From Streptomyces corallincola (lineage in GTDB: Bacteria > Actinomycetota > Actinomycetes > Streptomycetales > Streptomycetaceae), in the NCBI RefSeq assembly GCF_019104725.1, contig NZ_JAHRXF010000011.1, positions 1-64,000 of the forward strand: a stretch of DNA of 64,000 bases, given 5' to 3'. Positions 46,286 through 55,622 of this stretch are shown here, in pieces. Every line of letters begins with the position of its first letter. The first letter of the stretch is position 1. A model generated the notes under the pieces. That model did no database searches. It saw only the letters and a program-made list of their open reading frames with translations, and was not told the origin of the DNA. The position numbers and the translations under genes are program-made.

Positions 46286-47041
46286 ATGAAGGCATCCCGC
46301 ATCGCCGCCTCAGGTGTCGCCGCAGGCGTCACCGTCCTCGCCCTGTCCGCCCCCGCGTTCGCGCACGTCACCGTGCAGCCCGAGGGCGCCGCCGCCAAGG
46401 GCGGTTACGCGGTCGTGGACTTCAAGGTCCCCAACGAGCGCGACGACGCCTCGACCACCAAGGTCGAGGTGAACCTCCCGGCCGACCACCCGCTGGCCTC
46501 CGTGATGGCGCAGGCGATCCCCGGCTGGAAGGTCCAGCTCACCAAGTCCAAGCTGGCCAAGCCGCTGACGATGCACGGCGAGAAGATCGACCAGGCCGTC
46601 ACCAAGGTGACCTGGACCGCCGACGGCAAGGGCATCGAGCCCGGCTACTTCCAGAAGTTCCCGCTGTCCGTGGGCGCGCTGCCCGAGGACACCGACCAGT
46701 TGGTGTTCAAGGCGCTCCAGACGTACTCCGACAAGGAGGTCGTGCGCTGGATCGAGGTGCCGGAGAAGGGCCAGGACGAGCCGGAGAACCCGGCGCCGGT
46801 GCTGACGCTCACCGCCGCGACCGACGACCACCACGGCGGGGCCGCCGCCTCCGGCGACGACGACGCCGACTCCGGCAAGGGCACCTCGGGCGCCGAGAAC
46901 GCCTCCGCCACGACCGAGAAGACGGCCGCCGCCTCCGGCGACTCCGACACCACCGCCCGTGTGCTCGGCGCGGTCGGCATCGTCGTCGGCATCGCGGGCG
47001 TCGCCTTCGGTGTCCTCGCCGGACGCCGCCGGACCGCCTGA
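46286..47041 (+). CDS. YcnI-family (DUF1775) copper-binding protein
   Basis: A 251-residue exported protein anchored by a C-terminal membrane helix (about 215-240). After the signal peptide (ending APAFA) the mature chain starts with His (HVTVQPEGA), which in YcnI binds Cu(II) in a monohistidine site with a Glu and a Trp; the Glu of PEG and a Trp (RWIEVP) are present. The linker is rich in His, Asp and Gly. ATG 46286 is chosen; GTG 46271 is an alternative. A terminator follows at 47061. Confidence 0.87.
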   Translation: MKASRIAASGVAAGVTVLALSAPAFAHVTVQPEGAAAKGGYAVVDFKVPNERDDASTTKVEVNLPADHPLASVMAQAIPGWKVQLTKSKLAKPLTMHGEKIDQAVTKVTWTADGKGIEPGYFQKFPLSVGALPEDTDQLVFKALQTYSDKEVVRWIEVPEKGQDEPENPAPVLTLTAATDDHHGGAAASGDDDADSGKGTSGAENASATTEKTAAASGDSDTTARVLGAVGIVVGIAGVAFGVLAGRRRTA

Positions 47042-47060
47042 CCCCGTTCCGCGCGCTCTC

Positions 47061-47093
47061 CGGGGGCCGTACCACCCTGGCGCACGGCCCCCG
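47061..47093 (+). terminator. terminator between ycnI and sco
   Basis: Perfect 10-bp stem (47061-47070 with 47084-47093) with a 13-nt loop, suggesting that sco starts a new transcript or is expressed at a lower level. Confidence 0.65.
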
Positions 47094-47130
47094 GTGCGCG
47101 CCGGATATTTCACTTCTGGGACATTTCGCT

Positions 47131-47787
47131 ATGCGCAAGAAGACGTTCACGGCGGCGGTACTCCTCGCCGCCGCCACCCTGACCCTCTCCGCCTGCGGCG
47201 GCGGTGACGACACGAAGACCTCGGCCGTCACCACCCTCGACGGCGGCAGCAGCTCGCACGGAGCGGCCACGGTCCTCGACCAGCCGTTCGCCAAACCGGA
47301 CCTGAACCTCACCGACACCCACGGGAAGGCGTACGACCTGCGGGCCGAGACCAAGGGGCATCCGACCCTGGTCTACTTCGGCTACACGCACTGCCCCGAC
47401 GTGTGCCCCACCACCATGAGCAACATCGCGGTCGCCGCGAAGTCGCTGCCCAAGGCCGAACAGGACGATCTGCGGGTCGTCTTCGTCACCACCGACCCCG
47501 GCCGCGACACCCCGTCGGAACTCGGCAAGTGGCTGGGCGGCATCGACCCGAGGTTCATCGGTCTGACCGGTGACTTCCGCGCCATCCAGGCGGGCGCCCG
47601 CTCGATCGGGATCTCCGTCGATCCCACCACCAAGGACAAGAAGGGCAACCTCGTCTCGGTGCACGGCACCCAGGTGATGGCCTTCTCCCCCAAGGACGAC
47701 AAGGGGTACGTCCTCCTCGGCGACAACGCCACCGTGGACGACTACACCAAGGACCTGCCCAAGCTGGTGAAGGGGGTCAACCCGTGA
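47131..47787 (+). CDS. sco: Sco-type copper chaperone lipoprotein
   Basis: A 218-residue lipoprotein (lipobox TLSAC) with a thioredoxin fold. The copper ligands are C88 and C92 (CPDVC) and H178 (VHGTQ). In Streptomyces lividans Sco delivers copper to cytochrome oxidase and to the radical copper oxidase GlxA, needed for morphological development. It overlaps the next gene by GTGA, so the two are coupled. Confidence 0.93.
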   Translation: MRKKTFTAAVLLAAATLTLSACGGGDDTKTSAVTTLDGGSSSHGAATVLDQPFAKPDLNLTDTHGKAYDLRAETKGHPTLVYFGYTHCPDVCPTTMSNIAVAAKSLPKAEQDDLRVVFVTTDPGRDTPSELGKWLGGIDPRFIGLTGDFRAIQAGARSIGISVDPTTKDKKGNLVSVHGTQVMAFSPKDDKGYVLLGDNATVDDYTKDLPKLVKGVNP

Positions 47788-48269
47788 GCCGCGCGTCCGT
47801 ACGGCGCGTCCCCGCGCGGCGCGCGCTCCCGGCCGCCGGTGCGCTGCTCGGCGCGCTCGCCCTGGCCGGGTGCTCCGGCTCCGCCGCCCCGGCGAAGGCC
47901 GAACTCTCCGTCAGCTCCTCCTACATGCCGCGGCCCGTCGCCGCCGACATGGCCGCCGGGTTCCTCACCATCACCAACCGGGGCGGCACGGCGGACCGGC
48001 TGACCTCGGTGCGCAGCGACGCCGCCGGGGACGTCACCATGCACAGCACCACCGGCGGCATGATGCGTGAGCAGACCTCGTTCGCCATCCCGGCACACGG
48101 ACGGCTGGTGTTCAGAAGCGGCGGCAACCACCTGATGTTCGAGGGGCTGAAGCACCGGCCCGCCGAGGGCCAGGACGTGAAGCTGACGCTCACCTTCGCC
48201 AGGTCGGCGCCGCTCACCGTCGAGATGCCGGTGAAGTCCGCCACGTACAACCCGGCGACCGGCCACTGA
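47784..48269 (+). CDS. PCuAC/ECuC copper chaperone lipoprotein
   Basis: A 161-residue lipoprotein (lipobox LALAGC, Cys 30) with the PCuAC fold. Copper ligands are in MHSTTGGMM (H87, M93/M94) and GNHLMFEG (H116, M118), matching the family H-x-M pattern. It passes Cu(I) to Sco in the extracellular space. It is translationally coupled to sco upstream and separated by 13 bp from the CopCD gene. Confidence 0.93.
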   Translation: MSRASVRRVPARRALPAAGALLGALALAGCSGSAAPAKAELSVSSSYMPRPVAADMAAGFLTITNRGGTADRLTSVRSDAAGDVTMHSTTGGMMREQTSFAIPAHGRLVFRSGGNHLMFEGLKHRPAEGQDVKLTLTFARSAPLTVEMPVKSATYNPATGH

Positions 48270-48282
48270 GGGAGGGACCACC

Positions 48283-50280
48283 GTGACACCGACCATCACC
48301 CCCCGCCTGCGGACCTGGGTGCTGCTGCTGCTCGCCGTCACCGGCGCGCTGCTCGCGGGCGCCGCGCCGGCGTCCGCGCACGCCGCGCTGACCGGCAGCG
48401 ACCCCGCGCAGGGGGTGGTGGTCGCCACGGCCCCGCAGCGGGTCTCGCTCACCTTCTCCGAGCAGGTCGCCATGAACGCCTCCTCGGTACGGGTCCTCGA
48501 CCCCCGGGGCCGCGACGTCGTCACCGGCGCGCCGGACAACGTCGGCGGCACGACGTACGCCGTCGGCCTCAGGAGCGGTCTGGCCAAGGGCACTTACACG
48601 GTCGCCTACCAGGTCGTCTCCGCCGACAGCCACCCGGTCGCCGGGGCCTACACCTTCTCCGTCGGCGCCCCCTCGAAGACGGTGGTCTCCGGTGCCGCGC
48701 CGGACGCGGGCGGCGGCGTGATCGGCGTTCTCTACGCCTTCGGGCGGTACGTCTCCTACGCGGGGTTCACCGTGCTGGCGGGCGGTGCCGCGTTCGTCCT
48801 GGTCTGCTGGCGGCGCGGCGCGGGTGTACGGCCCGTGCAGCGGCTGGTGGTGGGCGGCTGGGTGGCGCTGACGGCGGCCACGCTCTGGCTGCTGCTCCTG
48901 CGCGGCTCGTACACCACCTCGGGGAGCGCGGCCGACGTGTTCGACCTGAACCTGCTCGGGCAGGTCCTCCAGACCAAGACGGGGGCCGCGCTGGTCTCCC
49001 GGCTGCTGCTGCTGGCCGCCGCCGCGCTGTTCGTCGCGGTGCTGTTCGGCACGTACCAGCGGCGCGAGGAGGGCGAGGAGAAGCGGGACCTGACGTTCGG
49101 TCTCGCGGTCGGCGGGTTCGTGGTGGCCGCCGGGCTCGCGGCGAGCTGGGCGATGGCCGAGCACGCCTCCACCGGACTCCAGCCGGGCATCGCCATGCCC
49201 GTGGACGTACTGCACCTGCTGGCCGTCGCCGCCTGGCTCGGCGGCCTGACCACGCTGCTCACCGCGCTGTACCGGGCACCCGCCGAGACCCCCGTGGAAG
49301 CGGCGGCCGTCCGGCGGTTCTCCCGGCTGGCGTTCGGCGCGGTCCTGGTGCTGGTCGCCACCGGCACCTACCAGTCCTGGCGCCAGCTCGGCTCCTGGTC
49401 GGCGTTCACCGACACCACGTACGGAGAACTGCTGCTGGTGAAGATCGCCCTGGTGGCGGTGCTGGTGGGGATCGCCTGGTTCTCCCGCCGCTGGGTGGCC
49501 CGGCTGACCGACCCGGCGACGGACGCGGCGGACACCGTGAGCGGGGAGACGGCGGTGCCCGCGCGGCGGTCCGGGCGGCCGGGGAAGACCGCCGTGACCA
49601 CCGCCGGGAAGGCGGCGGTCTCCAAGAGGACCGAGCAGACGGAACAGACGGCGGAGAAGGAGGCGGCCGACACCGGCACCGCCGCCACCGGTGGCGGCGA
49701 ACGCGCCGCCCAGCTCGCCCGGCAGCGTGCCGCCGTGGCCGCCGCCCGGCAGCGCAGGGAGCGCGACGCCGACCCGGTGCGCTCCGGGCTGCGCCGCTCG
49801 GTGCTGACCGAAGCCGGGGTGGCGGTCGTACTGCTCGCGGTGACCACCTGGCTGACGCAGACCGAGCCGGGCCGCACCGAGCAGGAGGCCAGGGCGGCGA
49901 CCGGCACCTCCGTGACCGCCCCGGCGGACGGCGTCTCCGGCGCGGTGACCCTGGACATGCGGTTCGACACCGGCGGCAAGGACGGCAAGGGCCTGGTCCG
50001 CATCGACCTCGACCCGGCCCGCGTCGGCACCAACGAGATGCACGTCTACGTCCAGCGCCCCGACGGCCGCCCCTACGACGTCCCCGAGGTGAAGGTCGCC
50101 TTCACCCTGGCGGCGAAGAAGATCGGCCCGCTGCCGGTCACCCCGGAGCACATCGTCACCGGACACTGGTCGGCGGACAAGGTGCAGATCCCGATCGCCG
50201 GCGACTGGCAGGTGGCCGTCAGCATCCGCACCTCCGACATCGACCAGACGACCGTCTCCAAGAACGCGCAGATCGGCTGA
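48283..50280 (+). CDS. CopC-CopD fusion (YcnJ-like) copper transport protein
   Basis: A 665-residue protein. After the signal peptide (cleavage before H33) comes a CopC domain (33-130) with His at the mature N terminus, the site DSHPVAG and a Cu(II) fold; then a CopD domain with about eight membrane helices (145-420), a charged, Ala-rich cytoplasmic loop (about 420-500), one further helix and a C-terminal extracellular domain (about 545-665) of the YtkA type. It is thought to import or relay copper. It lies between PCuAC and DtpA in one unit. Confidence 0.92.
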   Translation: MTPTITPRLRTWVLLLLAVTGALLAGAAPASAHAALTGSDPAQGVVVATAPQRVSLTFSEQVAMNASSVRVLDPRGRDVVTGAPDNVGGTTYAVGLRSGLAKGTYTVAYQVVSADSHPVAGAYTFSVGAPSKTVVSGAAPDAGGGVIGVLYAFGRYVSYAGFTVLAGGAAFVLVCWRRGAGVRPVQRLVVGGWVALTAATLWLLLLRGSYTTSGSAADVFDLNLLGQVLQTKTGAALVSRLLLLAAAALFVAVLFGTYQRREEGEEKRDLTFGLAVGGFVVAAGLAASWAMAEHASTGLQPGIAMPVDVLHLLAVAAWLGGLTTLLTALYRAPAETPVEAAAVRRFSRLAFGAVLVLVATGTYQSWRQLGSWSAFTDTTYGELLLVKIALVAVLVGIAWFSRRWVARLTDPATDAADTVSGETAVPARRSGRPGKTAVTTAGKAAVSKRTEQTEQTAEKEAADTGTAATGGGERAAQLARQRAAVAAARQRRERDADPVRSGLRRSVLTEAGVAVVLLAVTTWLTQTEPGRTEQEARAATGTSVTAPADGVSGAVTLDMRFDTGGKDGKGLVRIDLDPARVGTNEMHVYVQRPDGRPYDVPEVKVAFTLAAKKIGPLPVTPEHIVTGHWSADKVQIPIAGDWQVAVSIRTSDIDQTTVSKNAQIG

Positions 50281-50288
50281 CCCGCACC

Positions 50289-51614
50289 ATGCCCGACCCG
50301 TCCCCCGCCACCACCGGGCGCCCGACCGGCCCCCGCGCCACCACCGCCCGTACCGCCGCCGCCCCGGACCCCGCCGCGCAGCCGCCCGCCGGGGACGGCC
50401 CGCGCGGGGTGTCCCGGCGGGCACTGCTCTCCACCGCCGGGGCCACCGGGCTGGTGCTCGGCGCGGCGGGTGCCGGAGCGGGGTACGCGGCGGCGCCCGC
50501 CGGGGCCGTACCGCTGACCTCGGTGGGGTCGAGCCGGGCGATGTTCCACGTGAAACATCAGCCGGGCATCACCGAGGGTCTCCAGGCGTGCGGTCATCTC
50601 GTCGCCTTCGACCTGGCGCCCGGCGCCGGGAGGCGGGAGGCGGCGGCCCTGCTGCGCCGCTGGTCGGCGACGGCGGAGCGGCTGATGGCGGGCGAACCGG
50701 CCCCGCACGACGACACCGACGTGGCCCGGGACGCGGGACCCTCCGCGCTGACCCTCACCTTCGGCTTCGGCCGTACGTTCTTCGACCGCACCGGACTGGT
50801 GAAGCGGCGCCCGGCCGCGCTGGACCCGCTGCCCGCGTTCTCCTCGGACCGGTTGGACCCCCGGCGCGGCGAGGGAGATCTCTGGGTGCAGATCGGCGCC
50901 GACGACGCGCTGGTGGCGTTCCACGCGCTGCGGGCGGTGCAGAGGGACGCGGGGGGTGCGGCGCGCGTCCGCTGGCAGATGAACGGCTTCAACCGGACGC
51001 CCGGTGCCACCGCCCGCCCGATGACGGCCCGGAACCTGATGGGCCAGCTCGACGGCACCCGCAACCCCAGGCCCGCCGACGCCGACTTCGACCGGCGGAT
51101 CTTCGTCCCCTCCTCCGGTGAGCCCGACTGGATGGCGAACGGCTCCTACGCGGTCGTCCGCCGCATCCGGATGCTCCTGGACGACTGGGAGAAGCTCGCC
51201 ACCGGCGACCAGGAGGCCGTGATCGGGCGCCGCAAGTCCGACGGCGCCCCGCTGACCGGCGGCGGCGAGACGACCCCGATGGACCTGGAGAAGACGGACG
51301 CGCAGGGCGCCCACGTGGTCCCGCTGAACGCGCACGCCCGGATCACCCGCCCCGACGAGAACGGCGGCGCGGCCATGCTGCGGCGGCCGTTCTCCTACCA
51401 CGACGGCATCGGCGCGGACGGGACCCCGGACGCCGGACTGCTGTTCGTGGCGTGGCAGGCGGACCCGCTGCGCGGCTTCGTGCCGGTGCAGCGCAAGCTC
51501 GACCGGGGGGACGCGCTGTCCCGGTACATCCGGCACGAGGCGAGCGGGCTGTTCGCGGTGCCGGGGGGCGCGGCGGCGGGCGAGTACGTGGGCCAGCGTC
51601 TGCTGGAAGGGTGA
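50289..51614 (+). CDS. dtpA: Tat-exported dye-decolorising peroxidase DtpA
   Basis: A 441-residue heme peroxidase exported folded by the Tat route: SRRALLSTAG carries the twin arginines (43-44) before a hydrophobic stretch. The DyP signature GQLDG is at about 252-256, with the distal Asp 255; a distal Arg lies in YAVVRRIRML and a His-rich FSYHDGI follows. In Streptomyces, DtpA is required for GlxA maturation and works with the Sco/ECuC copper pathway encoded just upstream. The gene starts 9 bp after the CopCD stop codon, so it is likely co-transcribed. Confidence 0.94.
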   Translation: MPDPSPATTGRPTGPRATTARTAAAPDPAAQPPAGDGPRGVSRRALLSTAGATGLVLGAAGAGAGYAAAPAGAVPLTSVGSSRAMFHVKHQPGITEGLQACGHLVAFDLAPGAGRREAAALLRRWSATAERLMAGEPAPHDDTDVARDAGPSALTLTFGFGRTFFDRTGLVKRRPAALDPLPAFSSDRLDPRRGEGDLWVQIGADDALVAFHALRAVQRDAGGAARVRWQMNGFNRTPGATARPMTARNLMGQLDGTRNPRPADADFDRRIFVPSSGEPDWMANGSYAVVRRIRMLLDDWEKLATGDQEAVIGRRKSDGAPLTGGGETTPMDLEKTDAQGAHVVPLNAHARITRPDENGGAAMLRRPFSYHDGIGADGTPDAGLLFVAWQADPLRGFVPVQRKLDRGDALSRYIRHEASGLFAVPGGAAAGEYVGQRLLEG

Positions 51615-51697
51615 ACACGCCGGACGAAACCACCCGGTCGGGTGGAGTCCATGAGACGCGGGCGCCCGGCGGTGCCACGGCCATTAGGGTGAGGAAC

Positions 51698-52632
51698 ATG
51701 CCAGCGAGCTACGCGTACCTCGGCCCCCGAGGGCACTTTCACCGAAGTCGCCCTGCGCACGCTCCCGGAGACGGCGACTCGGGAGCTGACGCCCTACGTC
51801 TCGGTGCAGTCGGCGCTGGACGCGGTCCGCGTCGGGGAGGCGGAGGCCGCGTTCGTGCCGATCGAGAACTCCGTCGAGGGCGGCATCACCACCACCCTGG
51901 ACGAGCTGGTCGCGGGCGAGCCGCTGACCATCCACCGCGAGGTGCTGCTGTCGATCACCTTCGCGCTGCTGGTCCGGCCGGGCACCGCGCTGTCGGACAT
52001 CAAGACGGTCTCCGCGCACCCGGCGGCCCAGCCCCAGGTGCGCAACTGGCTGCGCGCCAACCTTCCGGAGGCCCACTGGGAGTCGGCGGCCTCCAACGCG
52101 GACGCGGCCCGGCTGGTCCAGGAGGGCCGGTACGACGCGGCCTTCGCCGGTGAGTTCGCCGCCGCCCGCTACGGGCTGACCGCGCTGGAGACCGGCATCC
52201 ACGACGCGGAGAAACGCGCAGACCCGGTTCGTGCTGGTGGGACGCCCGGCCCGGCCCGCCGCGCCGACCGGCGCCGACAAGACCTCGGTGGTGCTGTGGC
52301 AGCGGGCCGACCACCCCGGCGGGCTGCGTGATCCGCTCGGTGAATTCGGGTCGCGCGGGATCAACCTGATGCTGCTCCAGTCCCGGCCGACCGGAACCGG
52401 GATCGGGAATTACTGCTTCTGCGTGGACGCCGAGGGACACATCTCCGACCGGCGGATGGCGGAGGCGCTGATGGGGCTGAAGCGGATCTGCCGCCAGGTG
52501 CGTTTCCTCGGTTCCTATCCGCGCGCGGACATCCGGCCGGGCGAGGCCGGTCCCCGGCTGCCGGGGACCTCGGACGAGGCGTTCACGGAGGCGGCGGACT
52601 GGGTGACCCGCTGGCAGGACGGCCGCTTCTAG
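51698..52632 (+). pseudogene. pheA: prephenate dehydratase with two +1 frameshifts
   Basis: Converts prephenate to phenylpyruvate in phenylalanine synthesis. The catalytic domain (NSVEGGITTT) and the ACT regulatory domain (SRGINLMLLQSRP) are present but lie in three frames. A run of five C at 51724-51728 (four expected, LGPEGTF) and AAA at 52212-52214 (AA expected, HDAENAQTRF) each shift the frame. Removing one base at each site gives one 310-residue frame from ATG 51698 (AGGAAC upstream) to 52632, the normal family length. Both changes are in homopolymers, so sequencing error is likely; a genuine recent pseudogene would make phenylalanine synthesis depend on another enzyme. Confidence 0.9.
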
Positions 52633-53095
52633 CGCGGTGACCGGACGGGTGCGCCGTGAGCCGGTGCCCCTTTCCGGGCGCCGTACTGGCGTCGGCGGCG
52701 CGGTCCGGGCCGGTCATACCTGCCGATCAACGTTATCCACAGAAGTTATCCACAGGTCCGCTTCTCGACCTGGGGACAAGTCGATACGAGACGGCCATCG
52801 AATCGACAAATCGCCCCTCAGGTCCCGGATGGGGTCATCATCCGGCAGATCACCCTTCGTCCACCTGTTTCCCGTGGTTCATCTTTTGGAGCGATCCCTT
52901 TCCACCCGAAAGTGCGAGTCGGGGCCGTTTGGAGCGAGAATTCCGCAGCCCGGCGAAAACATCCGGAGTGATCCATTCCGAAGTCCACAGACTTTCCGCA
53001 CAGCCTGTGGATAACTTTCGCCGTACTCACGGTTCCTGTGGACAACAGCAATAGGGAGTCGTGGCGGGCGGACCGGCACCGGTAGCCTGGGGCGC
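52633..53095. other. intergenic region between pheA and serS
   Basis: No gene seen in 463 bp. It is less GC-rich than its surroundings and holds the DnaA-box cluster described separately, plus a weak box TGGGGACAA (52771-52779). Confidence 0.7.
52733..53045. promoter_or_regulatory. cluster of four DnaA boxes
   Basis: Two consensus boxes TTATCCACA on the plus strand at 52733-52741 and 52746-52754 (13-bp period), and two on the minus strand at 53006-53014 (TGTGGATAA) and 53037-53045 (TGTGGACAA). The two pairs face each other across 250 bp. Confidence 0.88.
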
Positions 53096-54373
53096 GTGAT
53101 TGACCTTCGCCTGCTCCGTGAGGACCCCGACCGTGTGCGCGCCTCCCAGCGTGCCCGTGGAGAGGACGTCGCCCTCGTTGACTCCCTCCTCTCCGCCGAC
53201 GAGCGGCGCAGGTCGTCCGGCGTCCGCTTCGACGAACTCCGCGCCGAGCAGAAGCAGCTCGGCAAGCTGATCCCCAAGGCGTCCGGCGAGGAGAAGGCCG
53301 AACTCCTCCAGCGCGCCGAGCAGCTCAAGGCCGATGTCAAGGCCGCCGACGCCGCGCGCGCCGAGGCCGACACCGAGACCCAGGACCTGCTGCAGCGCCT
53401 CGGCAACCTCGTCCACCCCGACGTGCCCGTCGGCGGCGAGGAGGACTTCGTCACGCTGGAGACGCACGGCACGATCCGCGACTTCGACGCCGAGGGCTTC
53501 GCGCCCCGGGACCACCTGGAGCTGGGCCAGACGCTCGGCGCCATCGACGTGGAGCGCGGTGCCAAGGTCTCCGGCTCCCGCTTCTACTTCCTCACCGGGG
53601 TCGGCGCCCTGCTGGAACTCGCCCTGGTGAACGCGGCGATGGCACAGGCCACCGCCGCCGGGTTCACCCCGATGCTCACCCCCGCGCTGGTCCGCCCGCA
53701 GTCGATGGCCGGTACCGGCTTCCTCGGCCAGGCCGCCCAGGACGTGTACCACCTGGCCGCCGACGACCTGTACCTGGTCGGCACCTCCGAGGTCGCCCTC
53801 GCGGCGTACCACATGGACGAGATCATCGAAGCGGACCGGCTGCCGCTGCGCTACGCGGGCTTCTCCCCGTGCTTCCGCCGCGAGGCCGGTTCGCACGGCA
53901 AGGACACCCGCGGCATCTTCCGGGTGCACCAGTTCGACAAGGTCGAGATGTTCTCGTACGTCGCCCCCGAGGACTCCCGCGCCGAGCACCAGCGGCTGCT
54001 GGACTGGGAGAAGCAGTGGCTGACCTCGCTGGAGCTGCCGTTCCGGGTCATCGACGTGGCCTCCGCCGACCTCGGCTCGTCCGCCGCCCGTAAGTACGAC
54101 TGCGAGGCGTGGATTCCGACCCAGGGCAAGTACCGCGAGCTGACCTCGACCTCGGACTGCACCGAGTTCCAGTCCCGGCGCCTGTCGATCCGGATGCGCG
54201 AAGGCAAGCAGGTCCGCCCGCTGGCCACCCTGAACGGCACGCTGTGCGCCGTACCCCGCACGATCGTCGCCATCCTGGAGAACCACCAGCAGGCCGACGG
54301 CTCGGTCCGGGTGCCCGAGGTGCTGCGGCCGTATCTGGGGGGCCGGGAGGTCCTGGAGCCGGTCGCCAAGTGA
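53096..54373 (+). CDS. serS: seryl-tRNA synthetase
   Basis: Class II aminoacyl-tRNA synthetase of 425 residues that charges tRNA-Ser and tRNA-Sec. The N-terminal coiled-coil arm (about 30-100) is followed by the catalytic core with motif 2 ([25 protein letters not shown]) region and motif 3 ([18 protein letters not shown]). It starts with GTG at 53096 and overlaps the HAD gene by GTGA. Four DnaA boxes lie upstream. Confidence 0.97.
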   Translation: MIDLRLLREDPDRVRASQRARGEDVALVDSLLSADERRRSSGVRFDELRAEQKQLGKLIPKASGEEKAELLQRAEQLKADVKAADAARAEADTETQDLLQRLGNLVHPDVPVGGEEDFVTLETHGTIRDFDAEGFAPRDHLELGQTLGAIDVERGAKVSGSRFYFLTGVGALLELALVNAAMAQATAAGFTPMLTPALVRPQSMAGTGFLGQAAQDVYHLAADDLYLVGTSEVALAAYHMDEIIEADRLPLRYAGFSPCFRREAGSHGKDTRGIFRVHQFDKVEMFSYVAPEDSRAEHQRLLDWEKQWLTSLELPFRVIDVASADLGSSAARKYDCEAWIPTQGKYRELTSTSDCTEFQSRRLSIRMREGKQVRPLATLNGTLCAVPRTIVAILENHQQADGSVRVPEVLRPYLGGREVLEPVAK

Positions 54374-55173
54374 GCACCCCGCTCCCCTACCGGCTGATCG
54401 CCACCGACCTCGACGGGACGCTGCTGCGTTCCGACGAGTCAGTCTCCCCGCGCACGCGGGAGGCGCTCGCCGCCGTGACGGCGGCGGGCGCGGCGCACAT
54501 CGTGGTCACCGGCCGGGCCGTCCCCTGGACCCGGCACATCCTGGACGACCTCGGCTACCAGGGCCTCGCCGTCTGCGGCCAGGGCGCCCAGGTCTACGAC
54601 GCCGGGGCGCGCCGCCTGCTGACCTCGGTCACGCTGGACCGCAGGCTCGCGGGCGTGGCCCTGGCCAAGATCGAGGCCGAGGTCGGCCCGCTGCATCTGG
54701 CGGCGAGCCGCGACGGCCTGGACGGCGAGGTGCTGGTCGGGCCGGGATACGCGGTCGCCGGACGGCTGCCCGCCATCCCGTTCACCGACGCGTCCGACCT
54801 GTGGTCGGCGCCGCTGAACAAGATCTACATCCAGCATCCGACGCTGAGCGACGACGAACTGGCGGAGGCGGCCCGCCGCACGGCCGGTGGTTTCGTCACC
54901 GTGGCGCTCGCGGGCGCCGGGATCGTGGAACTGCTGCCGCTCGGGCTGTCCAAGGCGACCGGGCTGTCCCTGGCGGCCCGGCGGCTGAAGCTGAAGGCCG
55001 CCGACACCCTCGCGTTCGGCGACATGCCCAACGACGTGCCGATGTTCAAGTGGGCCGCGCACGGCGTGGCGATGGCCGACGCCCACGAGGAGCTGAAGGC
55101 GGTCGCGGACGAGGTGACGGCCTCCAACGAGGAGGACGGCATCGCGCTGGTCCTGGAACGCATGCTGGGCTGA
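54370..55173 (+). CDS. HAD-superfamily (Cof-type) phosphatase
   Basis: A 267-residue cytoplasmic hydrolase. The nucleophile D13 and acid D15 are in TDLDGTLL, the Thr of motif II in VVTGRAV, the Lys of motif III in LGLSKATGL, and the metal-binding aspartates in GDMPNDVPM. The type IIB cap suggests a sugar-phosphate or nucleotide substrate. It is translationally coupled to serS, an arrangement common in actinobacteria. Confidence 0.92.
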   Translation: MSTPLPYRLIATDLDGTLLRSDESVSPRTREALAAVTAAGAAHIVVTGRAVPWTRHILDDLGYQGLAVCGQGAQVYDAGARRLLTSVTLDRRLAGVALAKIEAEVGPLHLAASRDGLDGEVLVGPGYAVAGRLPAIPFTDASDLWSAPLNKIYIQHPTLSDDELAEAARRTAGGFVTVALAGAGIVELLPLGLSKATGLSLAARRLKLKAADTLAFGDMPNDVPMFKWAAHGVAMADAHEELKAVADEVTASNEEDGIALVLERMLG

Positions 55174-55205
55174 ACAGCCCGTACCCGTCGCACGGTTCAG
55201 CGACG

Positions 55206-55244
55206 CGACCCGGCCCCGGCGGGAGGACCGCCGGGGCCGGGTCG
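55206..55244. terminator. terminator between convergent genes
   Basis: Perfect 17-bp stem (55206-55222 with 55228-55244) and a 5-nt loop. Confidence 0.92.
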
Positions 55245-55257
55245 TGTGGTGCGGGGG

Positions 55258-55506
55258 TCAGCGGCGCCGCCACTTCCTTCTGCGGGCCTTGCTGAAGAAC
55301 CACCCGGCGGGCGGCTCGTCGGAGCGCCAGGGCTGGGGTTCCGGTTCCTCGGCGCGCCAGCGGGCGGCGAGCATCCGGGCCCGGGCGGACGGCTCGGAGG
55401 CCCCCGACCGGACGAAGGCGTCGTCCAGGACGGTCGTGTCCCAGTCGTCCCCGACCTCGCCGGTGGTCCGTCCCCGGGCGTGCTGCTGCGGCATCTCCTC
55501 TGCCAT
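55258..55506 (-). CDS. small conserved hypothetical protein
   Basis: An 82-residue soluble protein, acidic in the first half (GEVGDDWDTTVLDDAFVRSG) and ending in a very basic KARRRKWRRR tail. The ATG at 55506 has GGAGG 7 bp upstream. It follows the ABC permease gene after 117 bp on the same strand. No family identified; I think it is real because of its ribosome binding site and coding-like composition. Confidence 0.68.
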   Translation of the reverse strand: MAEEMPQQHARGRTTGEVGDDWDTTVLDDAFVRSGASEPSARARMLAARWRAEEPEPQPWRSDEPPAGWFFSKARRRKWRRR

Positions 55507-55622
55507 CCGCGGCCTCCTAGCCGTTCATCCGATATGCCCAGTCTGCCCGGACCGGGGTGAAGTCCCCGTCAAGGCGACCGGAGACCTCCCCACCACGCCC
55601 CACCACTCCTTGCAGCGCCCCG

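Noticed and set aside
52981..52989. AAGTCCACA as a further DnaA box
   Set aside because: Two mismatches from consensus; not counted in the cluster.
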